Source: Garcia nutans (Eukaryota; Streptophyta; Magnoliopsida; Malpighiales; Euphorbiaceae). From it: a stretch of 64,000 nt of DNA. The notes below the pieces were generated by a model. It worked only from the letters and a program-made list of their open reading frames with translations, was not told where the DNA came from and made no database searches. The stretch lies in assembly GCA_947685225.1 (NCBI GenBank), contig CANTUV010000039.1, positions 38,990,001-39,054,000 of the forward strand, in the 5' to 3' direction. Position 1 is the stretch's first letter. The number at the start of each line of letters is the position of its first letter. A program made the translations under genes and the position numbers. This document shows, piece after piece, positions 58,173 to 64,000 of this stretch.

Positions 58173-61100
58173 ATGGCGGATTCCAAAGCAAATTCGGGAA
58201 TTTCAGAGGAAACATCGCCTGATTCATTGAAGAATACGCCATGGAATATTGCTAGATTAGAAGATGTAATTGAGCATTCTAAAGGCCGTGAGAAGTACCT
58301 TGCACAGACTACTAGTCTTTCTGATGGAAGCGATGTTCGTTGGTATTCCTGCAAGGTTCCTTTGGCTGAAAATGGTAAATTTTTTGAATTTGTTATAGTT
58401 CAATTTTTGTAATTGTTAAAGTGAAACAAAAGCTCATTTTGATATTTCTTTTGATATGTTTTTACAGAGTTAGTTGCTTCAATTCCTCGCACTGAGATAG
58501 TGGGAAAAAGTGATTATTTTCGTTTTTGTATGAGAGATTCTCTTGCAATTGAGGCCTCTTTTTTGCAGGTTTGCATTTTAATTTAATAAAAATTTTCTTG
58601 CATATTAAACAAATTTCAGTCTGATTATTTAGGCATTCTACTGCTGCAATTTAAAATGAGGAGTGTGATCTATGTATAACAATCTATTAATTTACGTATT
58701 GTTTTATTTTTATAGAAAGAGGAAGAGTTGCTTTCTAGCTGGTGGAGAGAGTATGCAGAATGTAGTGAAGGTCCTAGGAATCGAGCTGAATCTAGTCAGA
58801 AGTTGGATAGTCAAAAAAAGTGGATATTCTCTAGAGGGTGTTATAGCAGCTCAATTATATGAAGTGGAAGAAGAAAGAGTTGTTGTTCCTGTAAAAGGAG
58901 GACTCTATGAGGTAATCTACATCTTTCTTGTCCTTGTTCTTTAGTTTTTTTGATTTCTCAATCATTTTCTTTTTTGGTACTGTCTGTGCTATAATTTGCT
59001 ATCCTAAAAGTGATTAATTTGAATGATAAAATTTTGAAGTAAGAAAATTGTTATAGAGGGATATGAGCAGGAAACAAATAATGATTGCTATTTTTCCTCT
59101 GCAAGTAAATTTAGAAAATAAGGGGTATAAATCCAGTAATCTTAGTTTTCATGATATCCACAACTAGTGCAAAAGACTTGACTTATAGTTTGGTGATTTA
59201 AAGTCATTGCATTCGTTGCATCTTCTTGTATTGGTGAGACTAATAGGTATTTGTATTCTTCCATCCTCTTGGTATATATAGCACAATCTTTTTGCTATTT
59301 CTAGAGAATAGTCTTTCACACATAGACCCTAGAGGTTTTTTGAGGATTCATTTTGGGATCTTGGGACAAGGAACGTATGGAAGGTTCCTTAGGATTGTGC
59401 ATAATGAGGTGGTCTGGATTGATTGATTAAAGCATAACGCTAGAGTTTTAAGGAGAATTATTTGCTAATGTTACTATTCTCGGAGGAGATAGTCCATGGT
59501 TTCTTTGTGGTACTTATTTTCCTTCTTTCTGTTTAATATTCTTCACTTTCAAAATAAGGAAAGAAAATAATTGTGGGTTTAATATACATATGATGGAAGA
59601 TGTTACGAAATACCAAATGCTGTTGATCTAATCTCATTGTATATCTACTCCATCTTACATTACATTTATTTTGTATTTCTTAGAGCTGGAATAGCTAATG
59701 TGTTTTTCATGTGTTGTCACATTGATTCATTTCCTTCAGTTTGTAAATTCAATTTCTTCTGTCCCTCTGCATGTAATGAAGTAATGACATAAAGTAATTT
59801 GGTTCTATTGTATTTTTCTTAATTAATGTTCTTATCTTTATATTACTCATTGTCACAGTTTTGTGTTCTTAAATTTGGCATGTTATTACATAATTTAATG
59901 TAAAATTAAAAGCACTATGATGATATCTTTTAACACTGACTTGTTTTTGTTATGCAGGTAGATCTAGTGAAGAGACATTGTTTTCCTGTTTATTGGAATG
60001 GAGAAAATCGTCGTGTTTTAAGGGGTCATTGGTTTGCTCGTAAAGGGGGCCTTGATTGGTTGCCACTTCGTGAAGATGTTGCAGAACAATTAGAGATTGC
60101 ATATTGTAGCCAGGTTTGCTTATTACATAATAACTTTATTTGGCACATTGGATGTGACCCATTTCTCATTCTCATCAGACAATTACTGTATCTCTTAGAT
60201 AAGTCATGCTAGAGTTTGAGAAGTGCAGCAGTTTAAAAGCATGCTGGACAAAGCATGATCATCTTAAACTTGCATGTTTTAAGTTTTCAGCTCTTGGATT
60301 CTTCTATGCTTTTTATGCAGAACACACACACATATATATGTTATATGTTTCTTTCTATTCTTTTATTTTCCAATTATTGTAAATTTGGACTTGGGCTTTA
60401 GGTTTGGCATAGAAGAACATTTCAACCATCAGGGCTTTTTGCAGCTCGGGTTGATTTGCAAGGATCTACTCCAGTGAGTATATCATACTGTAAAAGGAAA
60501 TTTTTCTTTTTAGATGGTTATATTCTGGTGCATAATAAATAATTCAAAACAATATATGGCCATTCAGGGACTTCATGCACTTTTTACTGGAGAAGACGAT
60601 ACTTGGCAAGCTTAGCTTAATGTTGATGCTTCTGGTTTTTCTAGCGTCATTACCCTAAGTGGAAATGGGACTAAGTTAAGGCGTGGTTATGCACCATCTC
60701 ACTCAGCAAAACCAACCCAGGTTTCTTTTTAACTTTGTTGTAGCAGAAAATATGCTACCTTTTGTATTTATTGTTCAGAGAATGAAATTTATAAATGATA
60801 GCAAAATGGTTCAAGAGAGCTGCTCTTCGCATTTTCTCTCATGCACATCATTTATGTCAGATTTCATATTGATTGTAGTTTTATAGTTAGCTTTATTATG
60901 CTAGAAAGAATGGCTGGAGTCGCTCTCTTTGCACAAATTCATGTTCTTGTGTGCAAGGGGTAAAGAAGAATTCTGTTTGACTTACTTGATTGATGTCAAT
61001 GCAATATACATGTTGAGAATACCATGTATTTCATAAGAGTCTATTTGGTATTTTCGGGAGACCACAATTCTGGATACAAGAAACAACATGCAATCTCTTG

Positions 61101-62612
61101 CTGAAAGCACTGTATATATCATATCAAACATCTATTATGGATCCAGCACAATTCAATTGAATTATACATATAGCATATCAAACATGATAATTTCCTTCTC
61201 TTGTGCTATTCATTAGCAAATGAAATGGATTCCTTGTTCGCTTATTCCCAATTATTCCCACATATAGTGTAATTGTTAGTTCCGTTAACTGCCATTTTCT
61301 TTATTTAGGATGAGCTTCGACAACAAAAGGAAGAAGAAATGGATGATTACTGTTCACAGGTGTGCACTGTTTGATTCTGCTTGCCGTATTCGTTCAAGCT
61401 AGTTTCAATATATGACTGGTATGTCATATGAAATTCATTTACAAATTACAGAATCTGGCTTAGTTATGTAATTATGTTGAATTCTATAAAACTGAATTCA
61501 TGAGGATAAAGTAAATACTTTTGTTCATACCAAAAAATTGCAAATGAATTCCATAAAATTTGTGGGATTCATTTATTACCAAAAAAGGCATTAGTGAAAC
61601 TTTGTAGCTTCTACACACACACACACACACACATATATATGTATGTATATGTATATATTAAATTTGTCTATTATTTATTGCCTCTTAAGCCTTTACATAC
61701 AAGTTACAACACACAAGGATAGGGGGAATGACTGGATTGGTTTAGATTTTCTTCAGAAAGTCAAAAGATGCTCTTTTGGAAGTCAAAGAATCGTCTGGAG
61801 TCGATGTTGATCGGTGCCTGTTTGTATAATCATTGTCTTAATATGGTATTGAGTGATCCATAATTTTTCCTTTGAGTCGGGAGATCCATTTGGTGAAAAG
61901 AAGGAAGATCATATTGCAAGGTTTTATGCCGTTGGAGTTTGTGCTGATTAACTTTCATTGGTAATTCCTATCTCTAGATTTTAGATTGTTTGAACTTCAT
62001 GATTCCTTAGATAGGAGTCTTGATCGTTTCCTGGCAATTGGAAATTCTATTGATGTTTTTTCCCTTTCTTTTAAAGCTTAGTGATTCTCATTCTGTCATG
62101 CGTATTGCCACTTCATTTTGCTAATTATTAGTTTCCCTTTTCTTGATTATGATCTTTTGAAGAATGTGGCTCATAATCTTTTATTTTCACAGGTTCAAAG
62201 ATGGGAACGTGATTTTTTTATTTTCACTTAAATTTAATCTTCTTTTTCGCATATTTTCATATTGTAGCTTTATCTCTCTGTGTGCACGTGGGTGTTCATC
62301 ATTTTCTCTGTCCTGTAGTTTTGTTAAATTAACAAATTTCTAAATTTGCCCTCACATTTTAGTTTCCTCTTTTGGTATTATAATAAATTAGCCATTAACT
62401 TTGTAAATTGGATATGGTTTAATTTTGTTTTTCTGGTCTAGGTTCCTGTTCGACATCTTGTTTTTATGGTTCATGGTATTGGTCAAAGGTTGGAGAAATC
62501 CAACTTGGTTGACGATGTTGGTAATTTCCGCCATATCACATCAAGTCTTGCTGAACAACACCTTACTGCACATCAACCAGGTTCTGAACGAGTCCTTTTT
62601 ATCCCTTGCCAG
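58173..62612 (+). CDS. SGR2: SGR2-like DDHD-domain phospholipase A1, exons 1-8 (5' part; frameshift and internal stop)
   Basis: This is a homologue of SHOOT GRAVITROPISM 2, a membrane-associated phospholipase A1-like protein needed for vacuole-linked gravity sensing in shoots. Exons: 58173-58374, 58468-58568, 58716-58911, 59958-60113, 60402-60473, 60568-60720, 61309-61359, 62442-62612; every intron begins GT and ends AG. About 367 residues are covered, roughly 40% of the family length. Recognisable segments are NTPWNIARLEDVIEHS, GSDVRWYSCKVPLAENE, VKRHCFPVYWNGENRRVLRG, HWFARKGGLDWLPL, EEEMDDYCSQVPVRHLVFMV and HGIGQ. The lipase Gly-x-Ser-x-Gly and DDHD domain lie beyond the window. Two lesions occur: exon 3 is one base too long in the A-run 58813-58819, shifting into TGA 58860; and exon 6 has TAG (60613) where Trp is expected. 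It is therefore a pseudogene or carries sequence errors. Confidence 0.9.
61612..61658. repeat. Intronic (AC)n(AT)n microsatellite
   Basis: About ten AC units followed by ATATATGTATGTATATGTATAT lie in intron 7 of the SGR2-like gene. Confidence 0.9.
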
Positions 62613-63678
62613 GTAAACAGAGTACTACCTTACCTCACTTTGTTTTTTCCCCTTAAAACCTCCTTTGAAAGTGAAAAGATATAATAGTTTCCATAACCAA
62701 GCTAGATTATGCTGTCTACTTGTAAAAATTTCCTTTACTGAATTTGAATGCTATCATATGAATGCTATTTTTGATGTCTAGACAATTATGCTCTGTACAT
62801 GAAAGGACCATTTGATAATTTAATTATATCTTGTGCAATATTTATGAAGGCAGACAACGAATTAAGAAAAAAAATAGAAACTATTTTGTGTGATAAGTAC
62901 TTTATTGTTTATTCCTTCAGTTATCTGTTCATGCGGTTGTGACTCCCTTTTGAGGAAAATAGGCAAAAAGTGGGTCATATTTCATGTAGTTTAGGTGAAG
63001 GTAGGCTTTATTTATGTGCTTGAAAGGAAAGGTACTTGTTGCCACAAGTATTTGATGGGGCCACATATTTGAATTTTCATTTTATTTCTTTCTTTCTGAG
63101 AAATTAGAGAAAATCAGCTTTCAAGCTTGGTAAATTTATACTATAATAGTGATTTACAGAATAGGAAACAAATCTACAACAAAATAGGAAAGACAAATAC
63201 AATACAACTATATAGGAAAAGAATCAAGCATGTTGTAACACTTTCCATCTTCTGTTGTCTCATTAGAAAAGTCAGTGTCTTTCATACTGTTGGCTGGCTA
63301 TGCAGTTTATTATTTGCTAATTTAGTTAGATGCATCATAATTGTGCTATCTATTTTTGTGAACTTGGCACAATAATGTGCACAATTTTCTATATATTAGA
63401 ATGATGCGAGTGATAATTTTTTAATAATGAGTTATGAAATTTCTTATGTTGCTGGACAATTGGTGGGAGTTGCCTGCTTTTGAGAATTTGATTCCTAAAA
63501 CTAGGCATTGCCAAAATCCTTATTATTTAATATTTGAAAAATTATCAATGAGATTAGGTTCTAGAAATCCCTGAGGAAGTTGTAAATCTTTTGAGTTTTG
63601 ACTGTCAGTGTTAGCAGTGGCAGAGGCAGGGGGGTCCTGGGGGAGGCAGTGGACCTCCCCCTTCCCCTCCTCCCACTC

Positions 63679-63730
<52 letters not shown>

Positions 63731-64000
63731 ATATTATATAATTATATATATATATATTTATAATTATTTAAACTATATATATTTATATATATAAATTATT
63801 AGATTTTATATATATAAATGAATATAAATTTATATTATTGTTTTTTTTTGTATATTTAAAATTTTATGATTAGATATTTAGATTATTAATAGATTAATAA
63901 AATTAATTTAATAAAATCATATTGATAGATTTAAGAATTAAAATAAAAAGACATGTAAAAAATTTAATAAAATTTTAGAATTTAATAAATAATATAAAAA
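62613..64000 (+). other. Intron 8 of the SGR2-like gene (continues past window)
   Basis: It starts with the donor GTAAACAG. I found no continuation exon (family text after the IP(C/V)Q segment begins WRKGLKL) before the window ends, so the intron exceeds 1.38 kb. It contains the G-rich block and microsatellite at 63610-63790. Confidence 0.6.
63684..63790. repeat. (AC)n then (AT)n microsatellite
   Basis: About 14 AC units pass directly into a long TA-rich tract, inside intron 8. Confidence 0.9.

Noticed and set aside
58672..58944. Alternative exon starting upstream of 58716 in the frame that reads into VEEERVVVPVKGG
   Set aside because: Its N-terminal part does not resemble the family, whereas 58716 onward in the other frame does (EEELLSSWWREYAEC); a one-base insertion at 58813-58819 explains the frame change better.
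1..64000. tRNA, rRNA or organelle-derived sequence
   Set aside because: No cloverleaf with tRNA promoter boxes, no rRNA core motifs and no plastid or mitochondrial genes were recognised; the tRNA-like matches are only retrotransposon primer sites.

Overview
This window is nuclear DNA from a plant, most likely a eudicot. It is AT-rich and packed with nested LTR retrotransposons of the Ty3/gypsy superfamily (Tat/Ogre-like, Athila-like and Del/Tekay-like). It contains one recognisable host gene, split into GT-AG exons, at its right end. I cannot name the species from the sequence alone.

Left part (1-21 kb): a Tat/Ogre-like non-autonomous element (1-9464; its 5' edge lies outside the window) has a broken gag, no pol, tandem-repeat arrays and LTRs full of AAACCCTAA motifs. 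Next comes a second element with a long LTR and a tRNA-iMet primer site (LTR 9925-13071, PBS 13079). It has no visible coding capacity and ends in a truncated LTR copy (18432-19904). A solo LTR of the first family (15326-17539, target duplication GCTGG) is nested inside it. About 1.3 kb of unassigned sequence follows, with a weak hint of a gene remnant.

Centre (21263-57627): the main structural discovery is one Mutator-like element (MULE). It has matching terminal inverted repeats and a perfect 9-bp target duplication (AAATTTCTA), and it has been inflated to 36.4 kb by insertions. These are an Athila-like element on the minus strand (22015-36519, itself holding another Athila-type LTR at 32204-34651), a deleted Athila derivative (38646-45364, minus), a Tekay-like chromovirus (45997-53646, plus, itself holding a foreign LTR at 48451-50400), and a Tat-family solo LTR (54498-56524, minus). 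Removing the four direct insertions rejoins the MULE transposase: PB1-like N-terminus, DDE core, SWIM-like and CCHC zinc motifs, and C-terminal tail. All retroelement and transposase reading frames carry stops.

Right part (57.6-64 kb): the first eight coding exons of a homologue of SGR2 (SHOOT GRAVITROPISM 2, DDHD-domain phospholipase A1 family) start 536 bp beyond the MULE target duplication. All seven complete introns have GT-AG ends. However, exon 3 has one extra A in an A-run (frameshift) and exon 6 has TAG where the family has Trp. The gene is therefore either a recent pseudogene or carries sequence errors. The catalytic DDHD half lies beyond the window.

A ~60-70 bp minisatellite built on an imperfect palindrome (GACACG...CGTGTC type) recurs in at least four structurally different retroelement contexts here. 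It is the most curious shared motif in the window.
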